This document shows positions 10,346-19,257 of a stretch of 64,000 bases of DNA, piece by piece (the stretch's first letter is position 1; each line of letters starts with the position of its first letter). The notes beneath the pieces were generated by a model, which had not been told where the DNA came from, ran no database searches, and saw only the letters and a program-made list of their open reading frames with translations. The position numbers and the translations under genes are program-made. The DNA is from Ligustrum vulgare (taxonomy: Eukaryota > Streptophyta > Magnoliopsida > Lamiales > Oleaceae), in assembly GCA_963555705.1 (NCBI GenBank), contig OY743179.1, positions 17,802,692-17,866,691 of the forward strand, read 5' to 3'.

Positions 10346-10999
10346 TCACAAAGATAAATTTACATTAACCGGACTCCATTTTCGCTTGATTCCCCTTCCT
10401 TGCGACCAATCTATCTTTACTCCTGCTGGATCTTGTATTGGAATATATGATTGCAACTTATCCAGCAGTTCCTCGATAGTAGGAGCAGAAATAAGGATTC
10501 TCCTAGAAAATGGAGATATGAATCCCTGTTCCACAGCATAATCAAGAAATGTTAGCAAACCATCAAAGAAATTGTTTACATTTAAAAGCCCTATAGGCTT
10601 AGTATGGAGATCTAGTTGAGCCCATGAAGTAATATTAAAGATTTCTTCTAAAGTACCAAAACCTCCAGGCAGGGCTATGAAGGCATCAGAACCATATAAC
10701 ATGCAAGTTATGCGTTCATGGATAGATAAGGTTTGTACTTCATGCCCTCGTGTTTTGCCTGCAATATCAGCTAAAGGAGTAGGTATAACACCTATCACTC
10801 TTGCTTTCTCTACTAGAGCGGATTGTGAAACACAACCCATCAATCCACTGCTACCTCCTCCATACACGAGAGTGATACCTTTCTCTCCCAATTTCTTTCC
10901 TAAATCCACGGCTGCTTCTAGATACCCAAAACCTTTTCCCACTTTTGATCCACAAAATACACAGATAGTTTTGATCTGTCGAAATTTTGGTCCTTCCAT
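10346..10999 (-). CDS. LOG: LOG-type cytokinin riboside 5'-monophosphate phosphoribohydrolase (intronless, inside LTR element)
   Basis: A 217-codon uninterrupted ORF, full length for the LOG family (about 210-225 aa). LOG enzymes release active cytokinin bases from cytokinin nucleotides in the cytosol. The Rossmann-like start KTICVFCGS (10-18), nucleotide-binding YGGGSSGLMG (46-55), the HER arginine (96) and the family signature PGGFGTLEE (111-119) are all present, followed by TSWAQL and the KPIGLLNV core. The IDWS..KRK tail is of the kind seen in LOG8-like members. Plant LOG genes normally have several introns; this copy has none and lies antisense inside a young LTR element, so it looks like a processed copy captured by the element. 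A TTTAAATA box (11061-11068 on the reverse strand) about 65 bases upstream could be a promoter. Whether it is expressed is unknown. Confidence 0.9.
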   Translation of the reverse strand: MEGPKFRQIKTICVFCGSKVGKGFGYLEAAVDLGKKLGEKGITLVYGGGSSGLMGCVSQSALVEKARVIGVIPTPLADIAGKTRGHEVQTLSIHERITCMLYGSDAFIALPGGFGTLEEIFNITSWAQLDLHTKPIGLLNVNNFFDGLLTFLDYAVEQGFISPFSRRILISAPTIEELLDKLQSYIPIQDPAGVKIDWSQGRGIKRKWSPVNVNLSL

Positions 11000-11060
11000 T
11001 TTTGAAAGTAAAGAAGGAAAATGTTATTTTGGGATGCATGAACTATGAAAAATGTTTGGC

Positions 11061-11068
11061 TATTTAAA
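11061..11068 (-). promoter_or_regulatory. TATA-like box upstream of LOG ORF
   Basis: Reverse strand reads TTTAAATA, about 62-69 bases upstream of the LOG start codon at 10999. It would drive transcription antisense to the element. Consensus match only. Confidence 0.3.
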
Positions 11069-11247
11069 ACCGAAAAACTTCACTATTTACTGGTCGTTTT
11101 TCGAAAAAGTGAAGATTTACTTTTGACAAAATCATCCTACTCACCTTTCGGCGATTTAATATTTTTAACCAGCCTTTATCAAAACTCGTGAAAGGAAACA
11201 GAAAAAATATTTTATATGTGCATATATATCAAATGATTTACCTTGTA

Positions 11248-11820
11248 TTAATGCTGCATAGCCAAAGCATCATTGTTTATAACAGCATGGCAAACAGGAT
11301 CTTTTACTATTATATTTTTGAGACTATATCTCTCTTTATCGCTGATGAATTTAGCCCATAAAGATAGTAGCTCACGCTGCACATATCCACTAGGGTGCGT
11401 CTCAAGAGTCAATCGGATATCATCCAATGACTCCTTACTCAGTCCACCCTTAATGAAGTCTATCTTATCATCTCGATTTATGGATGAATATCCTATTGAT
11501 TTACAACGGGTATCACATGTCCAGCGAGCACATTTGTAGCAACTATTTAATCTTTTTGCTCTTCGCTTCTTTGCAAAAGTACTCTTACCTAAGCCAGGCT
11601 TGTGCTTAGAAAATGAATCTGGTAATTCACCAGCTAATCGAACTTTTGCTTCGATCAACCAGCGAACATCTTCTGGCATGCCATGATCCATCAGCAACCT
11701 CAATCTTTCGAGCCTAATTCGATAAATTTTTCTCAAATCATTTACTGGAAGATTGGAATAATATTTGCGAATATTTGAAAGTATGATATCCATTTTTGAT
11801 GGATCTAGCCTTCTTCCCAA
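11248..11820 (-). CDS. Unidentified 190-aa Cys-containing ORF inside LTR element
   Basis: An intact 190-codon ORF on the same strand as the LOG ORF, 248 bp upstream of it. The N-terminus MGRRLDPSKMDIILSNIRKYYSN is followed by a basic, leucine-rich segment (LRKIYRIRLERLRLLMD), a K/R-rich patch (STFAKKRRAKR, about 80-90) and a small cysteine cluster CYKCARWTCDTRC (about 94-106) that could bind zinc. The C-terminal half is helical-looking. I do not recognise the family and see no signal peptide or membrane segment. Its uninterrupted reading frame in a non-autonomous element, next to a captured gene, suggests it was also captured or is the element's own accessory protein. Function unknown. Confidence 0.6.
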   Translation of the reverse strand: MGRRLDPSKMDIILSNIRKYYSNLPVNDLRKIYRIRLERLRLLMDHGMPEDVRWLIEAKVRLAGELPDSFSKHKPGLGKSTFAKKRRAKRLNSCYKCARWTCDTRCKSIGYSSINRDDKIDFIKGGLSKESLDDIRLTLETHPSGYVQRELLSLWAKFISDKERYSLKNIIVKDPVCHAVINNDALAMQH

Positions 11821-12089
11821 ATCATCTATTTAAATGCATTATTCAACGCGTAAAAGAGCGGCGGCTCCGCGTGTCAGTGATATGGATTCCATCAAGAAAT
11901 AATGGAATAAATTATTAAAAAGGTGAGATAATATGCCATTACCTTTTTCGATATAAGGGAAGATTTGGCGACAAGATTGAGATTATGAGATATTTCCTTG
12001 GATATTGTACCTGATTTTTCGGTATACTAAAAGTAATAAAGGTATACTGATTTGAACTATATAGAATACTGATGAAATAAATGTTGTAT

Positions 12090-12296
12090 TGAACCAGAAG
12101 TTCATACATATGTACAAGTGAAATATCTTATTGAACCAGAAGTTCATACGTACAAGTGAAATATGTATATAGTATGAACCAGAAGCTCATAAATGAAATA
12201 TACATTGTATTGAACCAGAAGTTTAGCGATATTGTATTGAATCAAATATTCATACATAGAAATGAAATAAAACCGTATAGAACCAGAAGTTCTATA
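12090..12296 (+). repeat. Hairpin cluster with CAGAA loops (middle group)
   Basis: Hairpins at 12090-12104 and 12132-12146 (TGAAC/GTTCA), 12175-12189 (TGAAC/GCTCA, one mismatch), 12211-12225 (TGAAC/GTTTA, G-U wobble), 12238-12252 (TGAAT/ATTCA around CAAAT) and 12276-12296 (perfect 8-bp TATAGAAC/GTTCTATA). The loop is CAGAA in all but the CAAAT variant. Confidence 0.75.
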
Positions 12297-12397
12297 ATAA
12301 ACGGTTAGATTATCAAAAGTTCCAAATTATTTTCTATGAGAATAACTTATTCAGAAATTGTTTATCATACAACAATATTCTATGTCAAACAGGGAAT

Positions 12398-12860
12398 AGC
12401 TCAAGAAGCTTTATTATTTGTAAAAGTGCGATATGCATACACTCCACCAAAGCGCACTGAGATATATGATTGAAATTACATCCCTAAAAGAATGACATGT
12501 GTTATGGCATTTTAGCCGATTGATAATATTTGAGAACATTATGGTGAAAACACGCCTGAAGCGTAATTATGCCTGAAGCATAATGACTATCGATTCCAAA
12601 AATAAATATCTCTTGAATGATTGAAATGATTCCTTTGAGGCTAAATACTCAAAGTAAGTAAAAGGGACATAGTCAAATGATGAGATATTCAGGTACCTGA
12701 TGATAGAACATATAAAGAGATCTCTCCACGTTATATTGAGATGGAATCGATAAATAAGTCGACTGCATACCCTCTTATGAAATAAGATTGATGAAATCAT
12801 AATTCTTTGGCCAAGTATGAAACCCTAATGTAGGGATTATTGTTCAAGGACCTGAAGTCC
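12398..12860 (+). repeat. Scattered hairpins with CAAGA or CTGAA loops
   Basis: 12398-12410 (AGCT/AGCT around CAAGA), 12552-12564 (ACGC/GCGT around CTGAA), 12566-12584 (perfect 7-bp ATTATGC/GCATAAT around CTGAA) and 12848-12860 (GGAC/GTCC around CTGAA). Arm sequences are unrelated to each other while the loop is kept. Confidence 0.7.
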
Positions 12861-13344
12861 AAATGCTTAAATGTGTAAAGCCAGTAATTATATGTACAAA
12901 TGAAAAATATTTCACAGTCGTAAAAGACGACTAGTTGCGCGCGAAATTTTTCATAGAACTGGCATGACATATGGTGGATAGACTATAGTCTAAATCACTA
13001 GCTTGAGCTCCTTGATATACCAATGAGTGAGATCAAAATGTATGATTCTCATCTCGGTACTTTGGGAGTATTCTTTGATGTACCAGTTGATCGCGGTACG
13101 TTGGGATTTCAAGTAAAATGATTGTAGATTATATGTCGAAATTGATATCTATTTCAATGATTGATTATGCTCCTGCAAAATTAAAAATTGCAGTTTATAA
13201 AGTACAAGAACATACATGTATAAATCATTGAAAGATTCAATATGCCCAGATTAGTATCACTATAGAATGATACAAATGACTCCATGATATAATATGTTGA
13301 AAGTGAAATTGGAGTGTACTATTTATGACATCTGGGAAATTGAT

Positions 13345-13538
13345 TATTCACTAGAAGTGAATACGAAAATGAATATTCACCAGAAGTGAATTTGAAATTG
13401 ATTATTCACTAGAAGTGAATTTGAAAATGAATATTTAATTATTCACTAGAAGTGAAAGATGCAATCTATGAAAGTGAATTATAGATTTGATTATTCACCA
13501 GAAGTGAATTCTAAATTTGATTATTCACCAGAAGTGAA
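13345..13538 (+). repeat. Hairpin array with TAGAA or CAGAA loops (downstream group)
   Basis: Six hairpins at 13345-13363, 13375-13391, 13404-13420, 13442-13456, 13493-13509 and 13524-13538, all ATTCAC/GTGAAT arms, three with TAGAA and three with CAGAA loops. The spacing sequence partly repeats, so local tandem duplication contributed. Confidence 0.75.
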
Positions 13539-13610
13539 AAATACAATGAAAAGATTCGTGATTGCACCAATATACATGTAATATTCCATGAAAGGAATAA
13601 ATACGCGTTG

Positions 13611-14301
13611 CACTCTTTTTCCCTTAGCTGAGGTTTTGTCCCACATGGTTTTCATAGCAAGTTTTTTAATGAGGCAACAGTTGAGGCGTATTGATGAAAA
13701 TTAATGAGAATAATGCACTCTTTTTCCCTTCGCTGAGGTTTTGTCCCACAGGGTTTTCCTAGCAAGGTTTTTGAGGCATCATCATAGCTATCAACAAGCT
13801 ATAATTCAGCAACACATTATTATACTGGAATGATATCAACAAATGAAGAAAATCATACACATCTTATGAAGAATGTTATGATATCGACTACACACAAGAA
13901 GATTTTCATATATATTCCAGAAGACAGATGATATCATTATTCAAAAGGTTCATGAATACTTGATTGCACACTTCAGGGGGAGAATCATGCTGTCATGCTG
14001 TACTCTTTTTCCTTCGTCCAGGTTTTGTCCCACAGGGTTTTCCTGACAAGGTTTTAACGAGGCAGCGGCTGTACTCTTTTTCCTTCGTTCAGATTTTGTC
14101 CCATTGGGTTTTACTGACAAGGTTTTAACGAGGCAGCACTGAAGCACTGAAGAACTTCAAAGATTCAATACATGATTTGTTCTACTTGAACATTAAGACT
14201 CAACGATTGACGATGGCCAATATCAGGGGGAGCAACTGTACTCTTTTTCCTTCGCTCAAGTTTTATCCCATTGGGTTTTCTTAGCAAGGTTTTAACGAGG
14301 C
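13611..14301 (+). repeat. Five copies of structured TTTTGTCCCAC-GGGTTTT motif
   Basis: Copies at 13611-13675, 13716-13777, 14002-14063, 14073-14134 and 14240-14301. Each runs ACTCTTTTTCC, a stem arm, TTTTGTCCCAC-N-GGGTTTT (with small changes), the matching arm, then AAGGTTTTAACGAGGC. Stem arms change in a paired way (GCT..AGG/CCTAGC, GTC..AGG/CCTGAC, GCT..AAG/CTTAGC). Extra GGGGGAG tracts at about 13977 and 14226 precede copies 3 and 5, resembling the true polypurine tract. Confidence 0.75.
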
Positions 14302-14322
14302 AGACAATTGCGTAATATGTCA

Positions 14323-14334
14323 TTCAAGGGGGAG
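14323..14334 (+). other. Polypurine tract of LOG-carrying element
   Basis: TTCAAGGGGGAG directly abuts the 3' LTR, the usual site of plus-strand priming. Confidence 0.8.
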
Positions 14335-14542
14335 TGTTATAAATAATGTATATATGTGAATGACATTACCATTATATCCCTGTAAACTTTACAATATTAC
14401 GATTGTGCCATTGTCCACTCCTATAAATAGGAGCCTATACTTACCAATTTATTACACCAATTCTTGAAGAGAAATTCTCTCCTCTAAACTCTCTCCATTT
14501 CTCTCTCTATGTTGTTCTTATGATTTCGATGATTTTATAACA
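14335..14542 (+). repeat. 3' LTR of LOG-carrying element
   Basis: 208 bp, no difference from the 5' LTR seen by eye, followed by the gtatt target duplication at 14543-14547. Confidence 0.9.
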
Positions 14543-14547
14543 GTATT

Positions 14548-15061
14548 GATAATGATAACAAAAATGAATCCCAATTACAATTGTTTGTGTTCCTGTATGT
14601 ATATTTACAAGAATCCAAACTACAATATGAAAGATAATAACTAATTATATTAATCCTATACAAGATATATACTAATTGATACAACGTGATATTTACTTGG
14701 AATACAAGATAATAGAGAATAATCAAGATTTGTCAAGATAATTATTTCAAGAATATCAAGATAATGTCTCCAAGAATATTCGGCTGGTTGGGATCTTGTG
14801 TGGTCCACATTCGACTTTGTATGTTCCTCCTCCAACGTGCCGTGATCTTCATGCAAAGGCGGTGGTTGCCTTGGTATAATTAAGCTCTTGTGAATTTCTC
14901 TAAGACAAGTCTAGCCAGTAGAAGTAAAGCAAAGCATTAAATTGGTAACATATAAAAGATAAAGTTCATCAACAATGAGCAAATTTTCATTTCACAAATT
15001 TGCCTTGAACTATGAACAAAATTGGGCTCTTTTTTCTAAATAAAATATATTTTTTGTGAAA
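14548..15061. other. Intergenic
   Basis: AT-rich. A stretch at 14640-14860 has repeated CAAGATAAT phrases and looks like decayed repeat. No gene supported. Confidence 0.4.
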
Positions 15062-15138
15062 AAATAATCTGTTTAAATTGACTATTTGAGTTTTCTAGGT
15101 AAAATGTGTAGTTAAAAATTAGAGAGTATAAATATATG
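15062..15138 (+). repeat. Left half of small dispersed repeat, split by MULE
   Basis: Matches the TGTTCGG-family order (TTTTCTAGGTAAAATGTGTAG, then AAAAATTAGAGAG). It stops at the MULE target duplication aaatatatg (15130-15138) and resumes at about 22786 beyond the MULE. Confidence 0.6.
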
Positions 15139-15173
15139 CAATAATGCTAGACTTACTAACAATTGTTACTAAC
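15139..15173 (+). repeat. MULE left terminal inverted repeat
   Basis: 35 bp, inner half ACTAACAATTGTTACTAAC is itself palindromic around AATT and is identical to the reverse complement of the right end. Confidence 0.88.
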
Positions 15174-15287
15174 AACCTTACAAATAAATGAAATCTCACG
15201 AGATATTGTAATGGCACGAGAAAATGAAAAGCGACAAAAGTACAAGATTTTTAGGAAATTATAATGCAACCAAATTCCAGATATGTA

Positions 15288-15535
15288 GCTGATTTCCCTC
15301 TTTCACCTATCTGATTTCCCTCCCTTCACCTCACACCTTCGTCTGTTGACATTAGCGATTCCGAAGAAAGCCAACCTTCGTCTCCGTCACTGCTGAGGTA
15401 CGTTGAGCTGTAGCTAATTTCCTTCCTTCACCTAACTGATTTCCCTCCCTTCACCTCGCACCTTCGTCTTTCTACATTGGCGACTACAGTCAACCTTAGT
15501 CTCCGTCATTACTGAGGTACGTTTAGCTGTAAGCA
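15288..15535 (+). repeat. Tandem duplication in MULE leader
   Basis: Two units of about 125 bp: each has GTAGCTGATTTCC or GTAGCTAATTTCC, then CTGATTTCCCTCCCTTCACC, CACCTTCGTCT, a GCGA phrase, then CTCCGTCA and TGAGGTACGTT. It probably lies in the 5' leader of the transposase transcript. Confidence 0.65.
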
Positions 15536-16116
15536 ACCATTTCACCCTTAAATCTGACATAAAAGAAGTTGGTTTCTTGGCTTTGAAAAGTAATTTTTCC
15601 CTTGTAAATTTGTTTTGTGATTTGTGATTCAGATATGAAGAGATGAGAAATTTGGATTTTTCTGTTCTTTTCGAAAGTTTTAGTTTTTTGGAGCTTGTTG
15701 TTTTTGTATCAGTTGCCAAATTTCTTGGATATTGATTTACATTTTTCATATGAGATACTAGACGCTCAATTGATATACACATGTTCAAATGAATACTAAA
15801 ACTATTGTAACCTCATGTGTAATCAACATGGTTTGCAATTAAACATGGAAATTCATGATAAATATATTTACAGAGAATCAAATTCTTGCACAGAGCATCT
15901 TGATTAAACTCAAAGTAAGTTAATTGATCTTCAATGGCGCATAGTGAAATATTCCAGAGTTAGGGAACTTCTCCGTTTCTTGGTTTTTTATTGGATTAGC
16001 TATTACAGATTCCAGTTTTTTATTAGATTACTTATTGGATCAAGAAAATGTGATTAATATACTTGAAAACCCAATTTTTTCCTTACATTTTACTAATATT
16101 TTTATTTATTTTAGGT

Positions 16117-18244
16117 GGTTCAAGAATGTATGTTGACACTGAGGAAATGAATGTGAATTTTATACATGCGGATGACAAGATATTGGAAAATATTGAGATA
16201 GTAGGAGATAGGTCCACTGGGGTGAATGAAGAGTTTACAGGAGAAGAATCCAATGAGATTGTACCAATTGTTGGGATGAGGTTTAATAACAAGAACTAAG
16301 TGTTCGATTTTTACAAACATCATGCTTTTAATGTGGGAAAAGAAGTTCGAGGAAGGGTGGATTTGGTGTCAAAAGATATGCTACTTTCACACGTGCTAGA
16401 GAAGCCCGAAGAACAAGTTCCTCAAGCAGTTCTTTGAAGCCGCAACCATCAATGCACGCCGGTTGTCAAGCTAGGTTGACAGCTATGTGTGAAATATTGG
16501 GAATGTGGGTTTTGAAAAAAGTCAATTTGGAACATAATCATCCAACTAGTCCTTCAAAATCCAGATTGTATCGATGTAATTGAGAAATAAGCGATCTAGT
16601 GAAGAGGCATTTTGAATTGAACGATATAGTTGGAATTCCTATGCACAAAAGCTACAACTCAACTGTGATTGAAGCTGGTGGTTACGAGCAAATGACATAT
16701 ATCAAAAATGATTGTAGAAACTATATCGACAGGGTTAGACACTTAAGGCTTGGTGAAGGGGATGCGGCTGCTATTCAGACCTATTTTTCTAAAATGCAAG
16801 CATATTGTCATGGCTTTTATTTTAGTGTAGATTTGGGTGATGAATGTATTTTGGTGCGATAATAGGTGTAGGGAAGCATATAAAGAGTTCGGAGATGTCG
16901 TAACATTCGATACCACATACCTGACTAATAAATATGACATACCATTCACCCCATTTGTTGGAGTAAACCATCATGGTCAATCAATGTTACTTGGATGTGG
17001 TTTACTATCAAATGAGGAAACAGAGACATTCGTGTGGATCTTTCGTACATGGCTTCGGTGTATGGAGGGTAAGACATCAATAGGGATTATTAGTGATCAA
17101 GATAGGGCAATGCAAAACGCAATACAAATTGTATTCTCGAACTTGAGGCAGAGATGGTGCTTATGGTATATATTGAAGAAACTACCAGAGAAGTTTGGGT
17201 ACCACAGTGAAAATGGTGCTATACTAAGGGCTGTACATAACGTGGTTTACGATTCTCAAACTCCAGAACAATTCAATGGAGATTGGACTTCCATGATTGA
17301 TATTTATGAATTGCACGAGAATGATTGGCTGGCAGGTCTATACAGAGAACTGGCTCGATAGGTTTCCTTTTACTTGAAGAGTAGTTTTTGGGCTGGGATG
17401 TTGACAACGCAACACAATGAGAGTATGAATGCCTTCTTCGACTGGTATGTACATTCAAAAACATCTTTTAAACAATTTGTGGAGCAATATGAACTAGATT
17501 TGTGATCAAAGGTCAAAAGGAATTCAAGCAGATTTCAAGTCGTACTCCCAGATAGTCCCATGTTTAACTAAGTTCCAAATAGAGAAACAATTCAATTAGT
17601 ATACACGATTGCGAAGTTCAAGGAATTCCAGACAGTGTTTATTGGCATTATGTACTGTCAAGTTATTGCTTCTTAGATCGATTACATGGGAGCAAGATTC
17701 CGCGTGGAAGAAGAGGGGTTTTTTTTTTTTTTTTTTTTGGAGAAAAAAGGTCGTCTTCCTTGTGAGTTTCGAACAGTAACTTTACGAAATTGCATGCAGT
17801 TGTCATTCTTTTTAGTTTCAGGGAATACTTTGCAGGCGTGCAATCACTTTATAATTTCATTCGTTCATTACTTTGTTTATAATGCATTCATATATCTAAT
17901 TGTCTTTTCATATAATGCACAAGTTTGTTCGAGAAAAAAAGAAAGAGAAGACCGTCGAAGAAGGTGAAGTGCAAGGTGTTCAGCAATTTCCAGCTCTGAT
18001 GCCACATTCTTTCTCACGATATGCTCATGTTACATGTGACAGATTTAGTGCACAGTTGATGCTATCTACTCAACCTTATGTAATGAACTCAAGCCCTCAT
18101 TATCCAACAAACCAACAATTGATGTCAATGTATGCACAACAAAAAGGTTGGGATGAAAACGAAGTTACAAGATCAAACTCTGATTCAAATGTTTTTTTAG
18201 TTGCCTTCAATGCCATTTCATATATGTACCCTTTAAAAAGTTAG
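16117..18244 (+). pseudogene. FAR1/FHY3-like MULE transposase pseudogene
   Basis: An exon begins after a TTTATTTTAG acceptor at about 16115. The translation begins with an acidic region, then PIVGMRF..VFDFYKHHAFNVGKEV (FAR1 DNA-binding domain), KRHFELNDIVGIPMHKSYNS, and the MULE transposase core VTFDTTYLTNKYDIPF, IISDQDRAMQNAI and NESMNAFF. The three catalytic acidic positions (D of FDTTYL, D of SDQDR, E of NESMN) are kept. The frame is broken by a stop at 16297, a shift near 16400-16570, a shift and stops at 16858-16863, a stop at 17359, further stops after 17500, and a poly-T run at 17719-17737. The SWIM zinc finger expected after the core is not recognisable. A tail at about 17900-18244 has no family match. 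It is clearly dead as it stands. Confidence 0.85.
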
Positions 18245-18827
18245 ATAATTGTTGCAATAACTACTGGATGGTAATTTATTTCATGTTCTAGTTAAGTTCT
18301 TGTATTTTGAAAATGTAAAATGTGACAAGATTAAATGTTGTATTCTTAGAGGATATATTTCAGGTTTTCATTTTGTCTTTTATGAGGTTGAAGCACATTT
18401 TGTTTTGATTTTATCTAATTTCTTATTTTTTTAGGCTTAACCATCTTATGTTATTTTGATTTTGTCTATTGCTTCACATACTGGAATTACCATATGAAAT
18501 ACAACATCATCATTCATAATGCATTATTCAGGTTCATATATTGATGCCTACATGTGTCTGCCTGTGTAAATTTACAAAATTCAAACTAAATTGCATTTTT
18601 AAACCAATAAGCAACAACAAAATTCACAACTTCACTGGATTTTAATACTCAAGTTGATTGGTCACAACAAAATTCAGTGTTTCGAGTACAAAGCACACTT
18701 AAGAAATGTCATTGCTTAATTTAAAATATCAATGTTCGAAGATGCTAGATATATTACAATGCCATGAAAGAAATAACAACGAGACGACAACATTACATAG
18801 TTAAAACTTATACACGACATGAGGCAA
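18245..18827. other. Non-coding MULE interior
   Basis: AT-rich sequence between the transposase tail and the end of the antisense GRF ORF; it probably holds both 3' ends. No other feature seen. Confidence 0.45.
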
Positions 18828-19244
18828 TTACATCATTTCCCCCTTTTCCTTGTCTTCACCGTCTTCATCGTCCGAACTCCTTTTCCCCTTGCTAAGTATT
18901 ATCTTCACTGATAGCTTCACATCATTTTCTTCGGTTATGATAGCAAGCATTTTCAGAATACGAGACAACTTGATGGTTTTGTTAATTGCCCCAGCTTTAG
19001 TACTCTAAGACCCACTGCTTTCACCTTCCTCAGACTGAACCATCGTGGCATCGTCATCAAACTCGAAATGACCACAACCTGCATTACAATCGTGGAATAG
19101 CTTCCCCGCATTACGTGTCATATATACCTCCAACCATTTCAGAAACCCCTTCCCGCATTTTGGACATCGACACTTGTTGGAGAAATCGTTGAGCCAATGC
19201 CCCGGCTTCCTGCAACTGTGACAAACATAGTGATTCCTATTCAT
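18828..19244 (-). pseudogene. Antisense GRF-type zinc-finger ORF in MULE (one in-frame stop)
   Basis: From ATG at 19244 the reverse strand encodes 79 residues to a TAG at 19005-19007, then stays open for 58 more codons to a TAA at 18828. The first part has CHSCRKPGHWLND, a zinc-knuckle-like piece whose last Cys is replaced, then CPKCGKGFLKWLEV..LFHDCNAGCGHFEFDD, which fits a GRF zinc finger (nucleic-acid binding). After the TAG the frame gives a plausible helical and acidic tail ending DDEDGEDKEKGEMM. An acceptor just before the ATG (about 19256) and a donor CAATCAG|GTTAGT at about 19972 suggest a leader intron. One nonsense mutation or stop read-through would explain the layout. A MULE accessory protein role is inferred from position only. 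Confidence 0.65.
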
Positions 19245-19257
19245 GGATAAAGCACCT

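Larger units (their letters stand above)
8245..14542 (+). mobile_element. Non-autonomous LTR retrotransposon carrying a LOG gene (6.3 kb)
   Basis: Two 208-bp LTRs (8245-8452, 14335-14542) that look identical base for base, start TGTTAT and end ATAACA, and are flanked by a perfect 5-bp target duplication gtatt (8240-8244, 14543-14547). A polypurine tract CAAGGGGGAG lies just before the right LTR, setting + orientation. The interior has no gag, protease, integrase or reverse transcriptase, so it must be mobilised in trans. It contains a duplicated GC-richer leader (8577-9090), hairpin repeats, an intact LOG-type ORF and a 190-codon ORF, both on the - strand, and five copies of a structured motif before the polypurine tract. 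Identical LTRs indicate very recent insertion. Copia affiliation is suggested by the 3' motif style but is not proven. Confidence 0.9.

Noticed and set aside
10851..11048. Alternative start or extra exon upstream of the LOG ORF
   Set aside because: The ATG at 10999 gives the normal LOG N-terminus; upstream sequence has stops in frame and no homology.
16063..16116. Signal-peptide-like start MKTQFFPYILLIFLFIL of the MULE ORF
   Set aside because: This is T-rich intron sequence before a clear TTATTTTAG acceptor; transposases of this type have no signal peptide.
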